Notes: a model not told the origin generated them from the letters alone. A stretch of DNA of 64,000 nucleotides from Bradyrhizobium agreste (GCF_016031625.1 NZ_JACCHP010000028.1:1-64000); one strand, 5' to 3'; numbered from the stretch's first letter, positions 52,601 through 62,270 are shown. A program made the numbers and translations.

Positions 52601-52934
52601 TCGCGCAGGCTGCCCGATAGGCCCGGATCACCTCCCACATATCCTCGGGATCGAGACGCGCGGAGAGCGCAGTCGAGCCGACCAGATCGCAAAACATCAC
52701 GGTAAGGTGACGCCGCTCGGCGTCCTGAGGAGGAACGGGCGATGCGATCAACGCGGCCGGATCGAGGTCAGCGATAGAACGCAGCATTTTGCGGCGATGG
52801 CCGAGCAAGACTCCGAGCTTATCGAAGTCCTCGTCCATCAGTTCGGGAAGGACGCCTATGTCGATCCCATTTTGGGCAAAACGCTCTGCGTATTGCCCAA
52901 GCCCCAGCTTCCCGAGCCACTCCGCAATCTGCAT
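49605..52934 (-). CDS. SAM domain-class III cyclase-ATPase-TPR signalling protein
   Basis: 1109 residues. SAM domain (~1-55), class III nucleotide cyclase (~75-235, metal Asp83 in MFCDLVGST and Asp127 in FVGDGILVYFG), AAA/STAND ATPase with GEAGIGKSR (Walker A) and LLIICEDMHWAD, then TPR-like helices to the end. The layout suggests a signal-gated adenylate cyclase. A diverged copy of its last 53 codons lies at 43329-43491. The ATG at 52934 is preferred; a GTG lies 3 codons upstream. Confidence 0.9.
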   Translation of the reverse strand: MQIAEWLGKLGLGQYAERFAQNGIDIGVLPELMDEDFDKLGVLLGHRRKMLRSIADLDPAALIASPVPPQDAERRHLTVMFCDLVGSTALSARLDPEDMWEVIRAYRAACASVVAAYDGRIARFVGDGILVYFGYPRAHEDDAERAVRAGLDMISAIGQLKTGTDERAELRIAIATGLVVVGDLVSGDASEEHATIGDTPNLAARLQSLAEPGVVVVASSTRRLLGDLFTFRNLGRREVKGMADLIAVWAVEGAAASESRFEAVRAARSIGFVGRKNEIEFILSRQREAWQGRGQIVLISGEAGIGKSRIVATLSESPSLGTHRRVRYQCSPYHTNSALHPFVAQLERAAGIRSHDTPDQKLDKLEAMLAIGTQQVARATPLIAALLSIPTGNHCPPLGLSPAQQRRQTFAALLDQLEGLARDQPLLIICEDMHWADATTLELFDLAVDRIRGLPILVLLTSRPEFEPSWLGLANVSLLRLDRLDRQDTRALVEQVVVGRQLPREMMKQIIDKTDGIPLFVEELTKMVLESGLLVEDAGRYRLNSPLPPLAIPATLQDSLMARLDRLAPVKEVAQIGAAIGRDFSYALLKTVAGRDDLTLSAALLQLEEAELLLRHGTPPEANYSFKHALVQEAAYESLLKSRRQVLHTRIGDVLREKFPVVAETEPEVLAHHFTEAGLSEVALEWWRKAGQQALKRSAYSEAIAHLGKAIAIADQLPDESRRMMSRLHLQIAYGRALRGSLGHSAPETVAAWTRARQFAAGIDDPVELAPVHSGLFNACLTHGELAPMRELADAIRSAAERRPDSPVAAVVAHWTGGVTCWFAGEYLNARTHLERALAIYRAEPEPATFRASALDLPFVIMRFLALVLWPLGSTARARELAADAVGTPGEKRALSQANALVHRAVFDGVCGGMLQQTETILALGLARDHTMPLYVAAGTYLNGLAKWRAGDRMAGLADMRHGWTLLHENDCYLCEPFWGMHVAMADAEVGQVETGLEILSELIAWARQTGQRWLDAELHRVHGELLLRQDPADDSGAENALTRALEIARGQQTKTFELRSALGLARLHKRRGRAGAASEVLAPVVAQFEAEHGLHEFAEAKELLRNGR

Positions 52935-53221
52935 TGGCTCCACCGATCGTGTGGTTGGCGGTTAGCAGAATTTTGGACCACGGCGCGCGGACAATATACC
53001 AACACCGCCATGATGGCACGCCTTGTTTGTTGCGCGATAACCTAGGTTTCTCAATGCCGATATCGCAAGCTGTGACGCTGCTCGAGGCGAACGACTCTGC
53101 TACCAAACATCGCTGGCACGCAGCATTGGAGGCAGAGGTTGCGATCAGTTCGTCGCGGTCCTTTCCGAACCAAAACCGACACTGCGGCTTGCGCCAAGCG
53201 GATGTTTTCCGCGACTGTCCT

Positions 53222-53737
53222 TCATTGCTCGCTGATCGGCGCTTCATAACTGCGAGCCATCGTGCCCGCCGCAACCTGGAGCGAAGAGCCAACCACCCAG
53301 CAGCCGGCAACAAAGCCGATCAGGCCGTTAGGCAGGTTTTGATCAAGGACAAGGATGCTGACGGACAGCGTTGCGGCAATCGCGGCGCTGAACGTTCCGG
53401 CCGCACTCATGATCTCAGCCGGCTCGGAACCATTCCATTCTTCCGAGATGTTCGACGTCCGCCTCCGCGCGATATTGCCGGACAAATCAATACCGAGATA
53501 ATAGCTGAGAGCTCCATAGAGCACTGTTACCAGCACGATCCAGCCGCTTTCAAACAGTCCGGCTTTCTGACGTAACAGAGTCGCACCAACATAGAGGCCG
53601 CCGGAGGCCCCAACAGCGGCCAGCCCGATTCTTTCGAGAAGATGGGCCGATTTGATCAGACTGGAACGGGCAATCCGAAGATTGGTGACGCGCCTTGTTG
53701 CAGAGAAGGCGCTGGAAATTGCGCTGCTTATCTTCAT
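53222..53737 (-). CDS. Integral membrane protein, unknown family
   Basis: 171 residues. Hydrophobic segments at about 38-56, 66-82, 115-130 and 138-158 suggest four helices. The N terminus is polar and basic. GAGGAGCTCCT precedes the ATG. No domain recognised. The 278-bp gap 52935-53221 before it holds a plausible promoter region for the cyclase gene and no gene. Confidence 0.65.
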   Translation of the reverse strand: MKISSAISSAFSATRRVTNLRIARSSLIKSAHLLERIGLAAVGASGGLYVGATLLRQKAGLFESGWIVLVTVLYGALSYYLGIDLSGNIARRRTSNISEEWNGSEPAEIMSAAGTFSAAIAATLSVSILVLDQNLPNGLIGFVAGCWVVGSSLQVAAGTMARSYEAPISEQ

Positions 53738-54149
53738 AGGAGCTCCTTCTGAGTAAGTAGCAGCCTACCGGCCGACCCCGAACAGAAGCTGCGTGAGTTG
53801 CGCGATGCCCTTTCATTCCAATTTCTGAAGGATCTTTGCTGAGTGATGGGACTGGCTTTGCTCATGAGCGAGACGGAGCCAATCCAAAGCTGCGAGCATG
53901 TGGCTGCGCAGGCATTGCATCTCACCCGTGTTTGAAATGATCCGGGTGCGGCAATTTTCGTTGCAAGAGTGGTAATCCGGAAAGAGAGCGATTGAGTATG
54001 AAGCGGTTCACACAGTGCTCGCCCTGTCGCTCTATTCGGATCATAATTTCCGGAGGATGCGTCTCCATTGTCGCGATAACGCACGGCGAACACGCTGGAT
54101 CTGCAACGCGTGGTTGGTGCGCCCGGCATCTACGCGCGGTGACATGGAC
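53738..54149. other. Intergenic gap without a supported gene
   Basis: 412 bp between two minus-strand genes. Open frames are short, poor in codon bias and lack binding sites. No repeat family from elsewhere in the window is seen here. Confidence 0.5.
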
Positions 54150-55175
54150 CTAGCTCAACCTTCGCCGCAGCGTGGCCGATGGCGTCTCGCCGAACTTCTC
54201 GCGATAGGCGCCGGCCATACGGCCGAGATGGGTGAAGCCGAGATCGAACGCGATCTCGGTGATGGAGGCATCGGGGGCGGCATGCGCGAGGCGCGCGTTA
54301 AGGCCGGCGAGACGCATGTCGAGCAGCATCTGCGAGATCGACACGCCGAAGTGACGGCGGAAGCCGAGCTGCAGCGCGCGAATGCCGATGCCGGAGGCGC
54401 AGGCAAGCTGCGCGAGGTCGAGTGGCTCGCCGGCATTGTCGGCAAGGTGATCGCGCGCGGCGCGGAGCGCGCGCGGCAGGCGCTCGGCCTGGCCTGAGAA
54501 CGTTTCAATCGCATCCGAGTGGCTATGCCGCTGCCCATTGAGCAGATGATCGAGCAACGCTTCGCGCCAATCGGCCATCGCGGCCGGCGAGAGCCGGCCT
54601 GATGGTCCGAGACGCTCGGCGAGTGCCATCAACTCGGCGAGCCTCGTCTGCAGAGCCCGCCCGGACGGTGCATCCAGCTCGATCACCGGATCGAACTCGA
54701 CCACCCCGGCCGGCCTGCCCGACAATGCCGCGGCGCGCTGCTCGACCATGCGGCGGTCGAGCAGCAGGATTGCCTGTGCGCAATCGCTCCACATCATCCG
54801 GGTCGGAATGTTCGGCGACAGCAGCGACGCCGTCCGTCCCGGGGCCGCATCGAGCTCGCAATCACCAGCACGAATGCGCGCGCTCCCAGCGAGCGGGACC
54901 TGCACCAGGAAGAAGCGCTCGAGGCAGCCCGGATCGATGCTGACCGATCCGCCATAGGCGACGTAATTGATGGAGAAACCCTCGAACGCCGCGCAATTGT
55001 GCCGGGCCGAGAAGCCGGCCGCCCGCGCCTGTGTCGGCTTGAGATCATGCGGGCAGAAGATGCGCCCGATCTGCTCGGCCGCCTCGTCGACGTCGTCCGT
55101 GCTGACGCGGGCGAAGCCCGCAAGCCGTTCGGCTGCAGAGGCTGTTGCGCTCATTTCCTGCTCGGCTGCGGACAT
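54150..55175 (-). CDS. AraC family regulator with cupin-like sensor domain
   Basis: 341 residues. N-terminal AraC_binding_2-like part (~60-200, with AAFEGFSINYVAYGGSVSID) and C-terminal AraC HTH (LDLAQLACASGIGIRALQLG, then SITEIAFDLGFTHLGRMAGAY). This form (AndR-like) often controls aromatic or monooxygenase catabolism. Divergent from the cupin/monooxygenase pair at 55363, its likely target. A TATAAT lies in the gap at 55213. Confidence 0.9.
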   Translation of the reverse strand: MSAAEQEMSATASAAERLAGFARVSTDDVDEAAEQIGRIFCPHDLKPTQARAAGFSARHNCAAFEGFSINYVAYGGSVSIDPGCLERFFLVQVPLAGSARIRAGDCELDAAPGRTASLLSPNIPTRMMWSDCAQAILLLDRRMVEQRAAALSGRPAGVVEFDPVIELDAPSGRALQTRLAELMALAERLGPSGRLSPAAMADWREALLDHLLNGQRHSHSDAIETFSGQAERLPRALRAARDHLADNAGEPLDLAQLACASGIGIRALQLGFRRHFGVSISQMLLDMRLAGLNARLAHAAPDASITEIAFDLGFTHLGRMAGAYREKFGETPSATLRRRLS

Positions 55176-55362
55176 CGTCGACCATGCTTCGCGCCCGGAA
55201 TTACTTTAAGCCTATAATAGTTCCGCGGGGGCGAAAAGGGCCGTAGCTCGTAAATTCGTCGTGCTGCACGGCAATAGCGCACCCGGATTCGTTTAGCGGA
55301 TAGACAGGCGGCCCGTCCTCGGCCGATGCTCCGTCCCCGCCGGAATCCAAGAGGAGCAAGCC

Positions 55363-55812
55363 ATGACTGCACTCGAAAAAGGCATTACCGCGAACGGCAC
55401 AGGCTACGGCGGCAAGAGCTGGAACATCCTGGGCCAGGTTTATTTCCCCAAGGCCGTCACCGACTCCACATTCGCGTTCGAGACCAACAGCGATCCCGGC
55501 CAGTTCGTGCCGGTGCACATCCATCCGACCCAGGACGAGTTCATCCTGGTGCAGGAGGGCACGCTCGATCTCAAGCTCGACGGTCAATGGGTCAAGGCTC
55601 ATGCCGGCGACCTCGTGCGCATGCCCCGCGGCATTCCACACGGCTATTTCAACAAGTCCGACAAGCCGTGCCGGGCGCTGTTCTGGGTCTCGCCGATGCA
55701 GAAGCTGGAGGCGCTGTTCAACCAGTTGCACAATCTGACCGACCCGGCCGAGGTCGTGCGCATCTCGGCGCTGCATGAGGTCGACTTCCTGCCGCCCGAG
55801 GCCAACGACTAG
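55363..55812 (+). CDS. Cupin domain protein
   Basis: 149 residues. Metal-binding cupin motifs: HIHPTQDEFILVQEGTL and PRGIPHGYF. Probably a small-molecule oxygenase, isomerase or storage cupin. 100 bp from the monooxygenase gene that follows. GGAGCAAGCC precedes the ATG. Confidence 0.85.
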   Translation: MTALEKGITANGTGYGGKSWNILGQVYFPKAVTDSTFAFETNSDPGQFVPVHIHPTQDEFILVQEGTLDLKLDGQWVKAHAGDLVRMPRGIPHGYFNKSDKPCRALFWVSPMQKLEALFNQLHNLTDPAEVVRISALHEVDFLPPEAND

Positions 55813-55912
55813 GCGGCCGCCTCCTCGTCCACCTTCATCTGCTTGCAGCCCGGCCGGCCGCGCCTTGCGGCCGAACGCGGCCGCTTGCGCGCCAAACACA
55901 TTGAGCAATCCC

Positions 55913-57403
55913 ATGGTCAGCCCAAAACATGTCTGCGTGATCGGCGCCGGCGTCTCCGGCCTTGCCGCCGCGAAAGCATTCTCCACCCGAGGCCACCGCG
56001 TCTCGATCGTCGAGCGCAGCTCAGATCTCGGCGGCGTCTGGGAGCCGGCGCGCTCCTACCCTGAGGTGCAGACCCAAAGCCCGAAGGAGCTCTATCGCTA
56101 CACCGACCGCGCCATGCCGGAGGCCTATCCGGAATGGCCGACCGGGCCGCAGGTCCACGCCTACCTCGCCGGTTATGCCAAGAGCTTCGGCCTCGACCGC
56201 ATGCTGCGGCTCAACACCGAGGTCGCCGGCATGGCGCGCCGTGCCGACGGCAGGCCGGGATGGACGCTCGCCTTGAAGGACAAGAACGGCACGACCACGA
56301 ACGAGGATTTCGATTTCGTCGCGGTCTGCACCGGGCAGTTCAACGAGCCGCGCGAGCTGCATTGCCCCGGCGAGGACGGCTTTCTGGCGCAGGGTGGCCA
56401 GATCCTGCATTCGTCGAAATACGGCGATCCGACACTGGCGAAGGGACGCCGCGTCGTCGTGCTCGGCGGCTCGAAGTCTGCAACCGACATCGCCGTGAAC
56501 GCGGTGAAGTCAGGCGCGCGCGAGGTCACCATCGTGATGCGCGAGCCGGTCTGGCGCATTCCCTATTTCATTGGCGGTCTCGTGAATTTCAAGCGCATCC
56601 TCTACATCCGGGCGCAGGAGGAGATGTTTCCGCCCTGGGGCATCGGCGCGATGGGACGGCTTGCGCACCGCATCGCTGCACCGCTGGTCTGGGCCAACTG
56701 GCGCGGGCTGGAGAGCCTCTTGAAGGCGCAGCTGAAGCTCGGCCGCTGCAACATGGTGCCGAAGGAGCGGATCGAGGACGGCGTCAATTGCTCGGTGCCG
56801 ATCGCAACGCCGGGCTTCTATCCGATGGTCGCCGACGGCCGCATCAAGGCCGTGTTCGGCACGTTCGACCACTACGAAGGCGACAGCATCGTGATGAGCG
56901 GCGGCGAGCGCGTGGGCGCCGACGTCGCCGTGCTCGCGATCGGCTACAAGCTCGGCGTGCCCTTCCTGCCCGAGGTCTACCGGCAGAAACTGGTCGATGC
57001 CGACGGGCAGTACCGGCTCTATCGCCTGATCGCCAACCCCGATCTGCCTGAGCTCGGCTTCGTCGGCTTCAACTCCTCGTTCTGCACCGTGCTCTGCGCC
57101 GACCTCGCGGCCAACTGGCTGGTGCGTTATGCCGACGGCCAGCTCGCCAACCAGCCGACGGCGCAGGCGATGCGCGACAACATCGAGATGATGCTGCACT
57201 TCAAGCGCGTCGAGCGGCCGGCGGCAGGCGTCTATGGCGGCCTCTGCGTTGCGCCCTATCACTTCCGCCATTTCGACGAGTTGATGGCCGACATCGGCGC
57301 GAAGCAGCAGAAACGCGGCGGACTCGCAGGCCGCTTTCTGCCGCCGGATGCGGATGCTTACGCCAAGTTCCTGGCGACGGCGCCGGACTACCGGGCGGCG
57401 TGA
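55913..57403 (+). CDS. Flavin-containing monooxygenase
   Basis: 496 residues. FAD-binding GAGVSGLAAAK (~10-20), NADPH-binding VVVLGGSKSATD (~180-191), and a GxxxHxxxY pattern in GGQILHSSKY that follows the FMO/BVMO fingerprint. It hydroxylates or oxygenates an N, S or ketone substrate. Its upstream cupin gene and divergent AraC gene make a likely catabolic unit. The start ATG at 55913 gives MVSPKHVCVIGAG; the frame is open further up but overlaps the cupin gene's end. Confidence 0.9.
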   Translation: MVSPKHVCVIGAGVSGLAAAKAFSTRGHRVSIVERSSDLGGVWEPARSYPEVQTQSPKELYRYTDRAMPEAYPEWPTGPQVHAYLAGYAKSFGLDRMLRLNTEVAGMARRADGRPGWTLALKDKNGTTTNEDFDFVAVCTGQFNEPRELHCPGEDGFLAQGGQILHSSKYGDPTLAKGRRVVVLGGSKSATDIAVNAVKSGAREVTIVMREPVWRIPYFIGGLVNFKRILYIRAQEEMFPPWGIGAMGRLAHRIAAPLVWANWRGLESLLKAQLKLGRCNMVPKERIEDGVNCSVPIATPGFYPMVADGRIKAVFGTFDHYEGDSIVMSGGERVGADVAVLAIGYKLGVPFLPEVYRQKLVDADGQYRLYRLIANPDLPELGFVGFNSSFCTVLCADLAANWLVRYADGQLANQPTAQAMRDNIEMMLHFKRVERPAAGVYGGLCVAPYHFRHFDELMADIGAKQQKRGGLAGRFLPPDADAYAKFLATAPDYRAA

Positions 57404-57473
57404 GAGGAGAATTGCGGCGGCTCGCCTCCGACGTTTACGATCTCCCTGGCCATCGAATCGACGGGAACCAGCC

Positions 57474-58547
57474 ATGGGATCGAGACGACTTGCCGCCGTA
57501 GCATTTGCGGCTGTTGCCTTCTTCGTCGCGGCGCCCGCCATTGCGCAGAAGGCGGCGCCGACGCCACAGCAATCGGACGCGCTCGCAGCTTACGAGCGCG
57601 CGCTCGGCGACTTCAAATCCATCCTCGCCGAGCGGCGGCGCCAGATCGAGGCGAAGGAGCCGCTGCCGAACCTGCCGGGACAGGCGCTCTATCTCGCGCG
57701 GGTCGCTGTGATCAGTGCTTACAAGGACCTCACCGACGTCATGCCGGCGCGGATCGGCCGGCCAAACAAGTTCGAGATTCCTCCGGCCTATTTCGATGCC
57801 GAGATCGAGCCGCTGATCGACGAATACGGCAGGCTGTTCGATCTCATGGAGGCGCCGCCTGCCAGCGCGCAGAACTCGCCGACGCCGTTCAAGGACGTCG
57901 TCGATCTTGCCGTTGCGATTGCGGGCGCCAAGGGGCTCGCCGGCGAACATGCCGAAGCTGCCGGGCGGATCAGCCTCGGGCTGTTCTTTGCCGAGACCAA
58001 TGGCAAGCAGAATGTCCGCAATGCACGCTCGAACACCTATATGGGCAGCTTCCAGACCGGCCCCTCCGAAGACCGTAGCGGCAGGCGGAAATGGGAGGCC
58101 ATCAAGAGCGACATCGCCGCGATCGATCCGCACGTGAGCGCGCGCGACGACAAGGAACAGGCGCGCGCCCGCGGCACCGATCACCGCTTCAACCACTGGA
58201 CCAACGTGCGCAACGGGTTGATGAATGCGCACGCCGATCTGTTTCGTGATATCCCGGAAATCGTGAAGACGCTGCCCGACCCGATCGACCAGATGAAGCT
58301 GTTCGAGCTGATCCAGATCGTTCCCACCCCGACACGGTCCGCGCTCAAATCGGGCGATCTCCTGAATTACCGGGTGTCCAGCCCGACGGTCATGAAGCAC
58401 CTGCGCAACAACAGCATCTTTGCGTTCGGACGGGCCGACCGGGCGAAAACCTCGGCAAGCTACCGCGAGATCCTCGCCGCGATGTGGCTGTTCAACCGGA
58501 AGTTCGATAAAGCGATGGCGAAATACGCGGAGATCAGGGCGCGCTGA
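57474..58547 (+). CDS. Exported protein of unknown function
   Basis: 357 residues. Signal peptide to AIAQK (~25), then mainly helical: AYERALGDFKSILAERRRQI, AYKDLTDVMPARI, LRNNSIFAFGRADRAKT. No membrane helix after the signal. The pattern is not one I recognise. Confidence 0.7.
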   Translation: MGSRRLAAVAFAAVAFFVAAPAIAQKAAPTPQQSDALAAYERALGDFKSILAERRRQIEAKEPLPNLPGQALYLARVAVISAYKDLTDVMPARIGRPNKFEIPPAYFDAEIEPLIDEYGRLFDLMEAPPASAQNSPTPFKDVVDLAVAIAGAKGLAGEHAEAAGRISLGLFFAETNGKQNVRNARSNTYMGSFQTGPSEDRSGRRKWEAIKSDIAAIDPHVSARDDKEQARARGTDHRFNHWTNVRNGLMNAHADLFRDIPEIVKTLPDPIDQMKLFELIQIVPTPTRSALKSGDLLNYRVSSPTVMKHLRNNSIFAFGRADRAKTSASYREILAAMWLFNRKFDKAMAKYAEIRAR

Positions 58548-58614
58548 GGAAGCGGGTTGCAACTGCCAGCGCAGGTTGTAGTCTCGCGGTGGCATCAATC
58601 ACGCGGACCTTTTC

Positions 58615-59610
58615 ATGCGCATTCTCGTTCTCGGCGGCAGCCAGTTTCTCGGCCGGGCGATCGCGAGCCATGCTTGCGCTGGCGGTCATGACGTGACCTG
58701 CGCGGCCCGCGGCCTTGCGGGACCGATTGCCGCCGGCGCCCGCTTCGTGCGGATCGACCGCGACCTGGCCGACGGACTTGCGCCGCTCGCCGGTGAGACA
58801 TTCGAGGCCGTGGTCGATGTCTCGCGTCATCCCGGCCAGGTCCGCCGCGCGGTCGCCGCGCTGAAGCGGCCGGGCGTGCATTGGACCTTCGTTTCGACGA
58901 TCAGCGTCTACGCCGACAACCGCATCCCGGGGCAACGCGCCGACACCGCTCCCCTACGCGAGCCTGTTACAGCGGATATCGAGCACAGCACCGAGGCGAT
59001 CTACGGCGCCGCCAAGGTCGCCTGCGAACAGGCGGTCGGCGATGATGCCTTCATCTGCCGCGCCGGCCTGATCGCAGGGCCTGAGGACCCGACCGGACGG
59101 TTCGCCTACTGGCCGGCGCGGCTTGCGCGCGGCGGCGAGGTGCTGGCACCGGGGTCGCCGGAGGACGCGGTCCAGTTCATCGACGTGCGCGATCTCGCGC
59201 AGTGGATCGTGCATGCGGCAGAGACCGGTCTCACGGGCATCTATGACGGGATCGGGCCGATCCGCACGCGTGGCGAATTCCTGAGCGAATGCGCATCCGC
59301 GCTGAACGCATCCTGCACCTTCACCTGGGTCGATCGCGCCTTTCTGGAAGCGCATGACGTCAGGCGCTGGGCGGGCCCGCGGTCATTGCCGCTGTGGCTG
59401 CCGTTGCCGGACTACGCCGGCTTCCTGACGCGCGATACCTCGCCCGCACGCGCGGCCGGATTGACCTCGCGACCACCGGGAGACACCGCGCGCGATACGC
59501 TTCTTTGGCTCCGCGCCAACAACGGGCCCGTGATCGGACTGACCAGCGACGAGGAGAAGGACGTGCTCGCCGCCTGGCATGCGCGAGACGCTGAGAACAT
59601 GCGCCCGTAA
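58615..59610 (+). CDS. NAD-dependent epimerase/dehydratase
   Basis: 331 residues. Rossmann start ILVLGGSQFLGRAI, FVSTISVYAD and, at about residue 125, YGAAKVACEQ, the YxxxK active site. An extended SDR of the kind acting on nucleotide sugars or reductive substrates; the Thr/Ser pattern is intact. Substrate unknown. It converges on a hydrolase gene whose frame runs past its normal stop into this one. Confidence 0.85.
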   Translation: MRILVLGGSQFLGRAIASHACAGGHDVTCAARGLAGPIAAGARFVRIDRDLADGLAPLAGETFEAVVDVSRHPGQVRRAVAALKRPGVHWTFVSTISVYADNRIPGQRADTAPLREPVTADIEHSTEAIYGAAKVACEQAVGDDAFICRAGLIAGPEDPTGRFAYWPARLARGGEVLAPGSPEDAVQFIDVRDLAQWIVHAAETGLTGIYDGIGPIRTRGEFLSECASALNASCTFTWVDRAFLEAHDVRRWAGPRSLPLWLPLPDYAGFLTRDTSPARAAGLTSRPPGDTARDTLLWLRANNGPVIGLTSDEEKDVLAAWHARDAENMRP

Positions 59611-59620
59611 GCCGGCATGT

Positions 59621-60882
59621 CTAGTGCTGCCGGTGAAGAGAGACGAGGAATTCGTCGGCAATCGCCTGCCACCGGTCGGGATAGAGCCGCAGCAAGTGGC
59701 CATCGCCGGGGACGCCGTGAAGGAGCTCGAAGCGCGCGCGTTGCCGCCTGCGGCCGCGAATGCCTGCTGATATTCGCGGATCAGATCCTCCCTGTAGAGG
59801 CGATCGTTGTCGGAATAGAGCCAGAGCTGCTTGACCGCAGCACTGGCGCCACGCCCGGCATTCGCATAATAGGACGTCGTCACCGGTCCGTAGGGGTACC
59901 AACCGCCGCAGAAATTCACCACACCCAACACCTCGCCGGGCTTGAGGCCGGCATAGTGCATGGCGAGAAAGCCGCCGCGCGATTGGCCCGCGAGCAGCAC
60001 CGCGCCCGGCTTGACGCCAGGCAGCGTGCGGCCATAGGCAATCGCGGACTCGAGATCCTCGACGGCCTCCGCGACACCTGAGGAGACATCGATGAGGCTG
60101 CCGTCGTGATCGCGCCCGAAGGTTTCCTCACCGTTGATGCCCTCGGAGCTGCCACGTCCGCGACGCATCAGCGCCAGCACCGCAAATCCATTGTCGCGCA
60201 GCCAATGCGCCTCGGTCGAGAACGACCAAGACCTGAGCTGGTTGCGGCCGACGTCAGATCCATGGGTGAAGATCGCGAGCGGTGCCGGACCATGCCCCGA
60301 CGGCGGATAGAAGGTGCCCTCGAGCGTGATCGGCCGCGCACCATCGGGCGTTCGAACCATGAGATGCGGAATCCGCACGCGTTCTCCGGGCCATGGCCAG
60401 TCGTTCGGCCGCTCGCCCGCGGACAGGCGCGCCGGATTGGCGCGGACCAGCACTCCGGAGGAGACGGCGCCATTCTTGAGCGTGGCCGTCATGTACAACC
60501 GGTCGGGACCATCGAAGGCATAACGGAAGATGCGAAACCCCGTCATGGTCAGCACACCGTCAATAACCCTCGCCCGGTCTCGCCACCATTCGCGATTCAT
60601 GCCGTTGAAGGCCGAGTCCGAGCGAGCAAACACGAGGTCTGCATGCCCGTCCGCCTTGACGCGCTCGACCACAAGGATGTGCCGGTCATCTTGCCAGGTC
60701 CCGATCCAAGCGCCCTGGAAGCGAGCGATCTCGGGTGGCACGTCGGCCGCCGGCGCCTCCATCTCGAACCGCGGCGGCAATGGGACGATGGTTTCAGGAT
60801 CGACCGTCAAGGGTTGGGCCTGAGCACTCTGCATCATCAAGACCAGGGATACGATCGAGGTTGCAATCCAACGTCCAAGCAT
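59621..60882 (-). pseudogene. Alpha/beta hydrolase with a frameshift in a GC run
   Basis: Signal peptide (to SAQAQ), a beta-rich N-terminal region, then an alpha/beta hydrolase with the nucleophile in AGQSRGGF. About 380 residues in, after GGNARA, the frame breaks at a run GCGCGCGCG (59732-59740); the correct continuation, RFELLHGVPGDGHLLRLYPD, ends at 59621 in another frame and carries the catalytic His (GDGHL). The shifted frame runs to 59383, into the neighbour. Two extra bases (or one missing) would explain it. A sequencing error or switchable run is possible. Confidence 0.7.
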
Positions 60883-61076
60883 GTGCGCCCAACTGTGTTT
60901 GACACAATTCTGATCGATCGTGTGCACCGTGGAAAGCGGTTTGTACTGACAAAACTGCCAAAGGCCACGGCTGGGATCGCAGTGCAAGGCCCGTGACCGC
61001 CATGGCTATGGTGTTCCACGACCGTGCATTTGTTGGTAGCCTGCCGCACCGACAGACAGCAATCGGGGACCACCGA

Positions 61077-62270
61077 ATGACGCGCGCGAATCCCACCTCT
61101 CCCGCACGACGCAATGAAGCGTGGACGCGTATCGGGCAGGTCCTTTCCACTGCCGCCGCCGTGATTGTGCTCGCCGGCTGCGAAGACAAGAACACGTTCG
61201 TGGCGCCGCCGCCGCCCAAGGTGGACGTCGCGACGCCGGTGCAGCGCCCCGTGACGCGCTATATCGAGGCCACCGGCAACACGGCACCGATCAAGAGCGT
61301 CGATCTCGTCGCGCGCGTGCAGGGCTTTCTGCAAACGATCGACTATCAGGACGGCGCGTTCGTCAAGCAGGGTACCCAGCTGTTCACGATCGAGCCCGAA
61401 ACCTACAAGCTCAAGCTCGAACAGGCGCAGGCGGCCGAAACCGGCGCGCAGGCCTCGCTGCGGCAGGCGGAAGCCGATTACAAGCGGCAGGCCGAGCTGG
61501 TGCAGCGCCAAGCCGTGTCGCAGGCAACCCTCGACACCTCGACCTCGAACCGCGACAACGCCCAGGCCAATCTGCAGCAGGCCCAGGCCAACACCAGGCT
61601 CGCCGAGGTCAATTACGGCTACACCAAGGTCACGGCGCCGTTCGACGGCATCGTGAGCGCGCACATGGTCTCGATCGGCGAGCTCGTCGGCGTTTCCTCG
61701 CCGACCCAGCTCGCCACCATCGTCGCGATGGATCCGATCTATGTGAACTTCACCGTCAACGAGCAGGACGTGCTGCGCATCCGCGCCGAGGCGGCCCGCC
61801 GTGGACTGACGCCCGCAGACATGAAGCACTTCCCGATCCAAGTGGGGTTGCAGACCGAGACCGGCTACCCGCATGAGGGCAAGCTCGACTACGTCTCGCC
61901 GACCCTCAATCAGTCGACCGGCACGCTGGCGGTGCGCGGCCTCGTTCCCAACGACAAGCGGGTGCTGCTGCCCGGCTATTTCGTCCGCGTCCGCGTGCCC
62001 TTCGACCAGGAGAAGAGCGCCCTGCTCGTTCCCGATACCGCGCTCGGCAGCGACCAGGGCGGCCGCTATCTGCTGGTGGTCAACGGTGACAACATCGTCG
62101 AGCAGCGCAAAGTGCAGATCGGCCCGGTCGACAACGGCCTGCGCGTGATCGAGAGCGGCCTGAAGCCGGAGGACCGCGTCGTGACCGCGGGGCTCTTGCG
62201 CGTCATTCCGGGCCAGAAGATCGACCCGCAGGTGACGAAGATCGAGCAGACGCAGGCCTCGAGCAAGTAA
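61077..62270 (+). CDS. RND efflux periplasmic adaptor, MexA/AcrA-like
   Basis: 397 residues. Lipobox LAGC (~32-35) makes it a lipoprotein. Biotinyl-lipoyl half SVDLVARVQGFLQTIDYQDG, a helical hairpin (~95-200) and a beta-barrel domain with a conserved PNDKRVLLPGYFVRVRVP. It couples an inner-membrane RND pump to an outer-membrane channel. Starts at ATG 61077; the frame opens further up. The permease gene follows 12 bp downstream. Confidence 0.93.
   Translation: MTRANPTSPARRNEAWTRIGQVLSTAAAVIVLAGCEDKNTFVAPPPPKVDVATPVQRPVTRYIEATGNTAPIKSVDLVARVQGFLQTIDYQDGAFVKQGTQLFTIEPETYKLKLEQAQAAETGAQASLRQAEADYKRQAELVQRQAVSQATLDTSTSNRDNAQANLQQAQANTRLAEVNYGYTKVTAPFDGIVSAHMVSIGELVGVSSPTQLATIVAMDPIYVNFTVNEQDVLRIRAEAARRGLTPADMKHFPIQVGLQTETGYPHEGKLDYVSPTLNQSTGTLAVRGLVPNDKRVLLPGYFVRVRVPFDQEKSALLVPDTALGSDQGGRYLLVVNGDNIVEQRKVQIGPVDNGLRVIESGLKPEDRVVTAGLLRVIPGQKIDPQVTKIEQTQASSK

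Noticed and set aside
52934-53575. A 213-codon plus-strand frame
   Set aside because: It spans the promoter side of the cyclase gene and the 3' part of the membrane protein gene on the other strand; no domain or start site.
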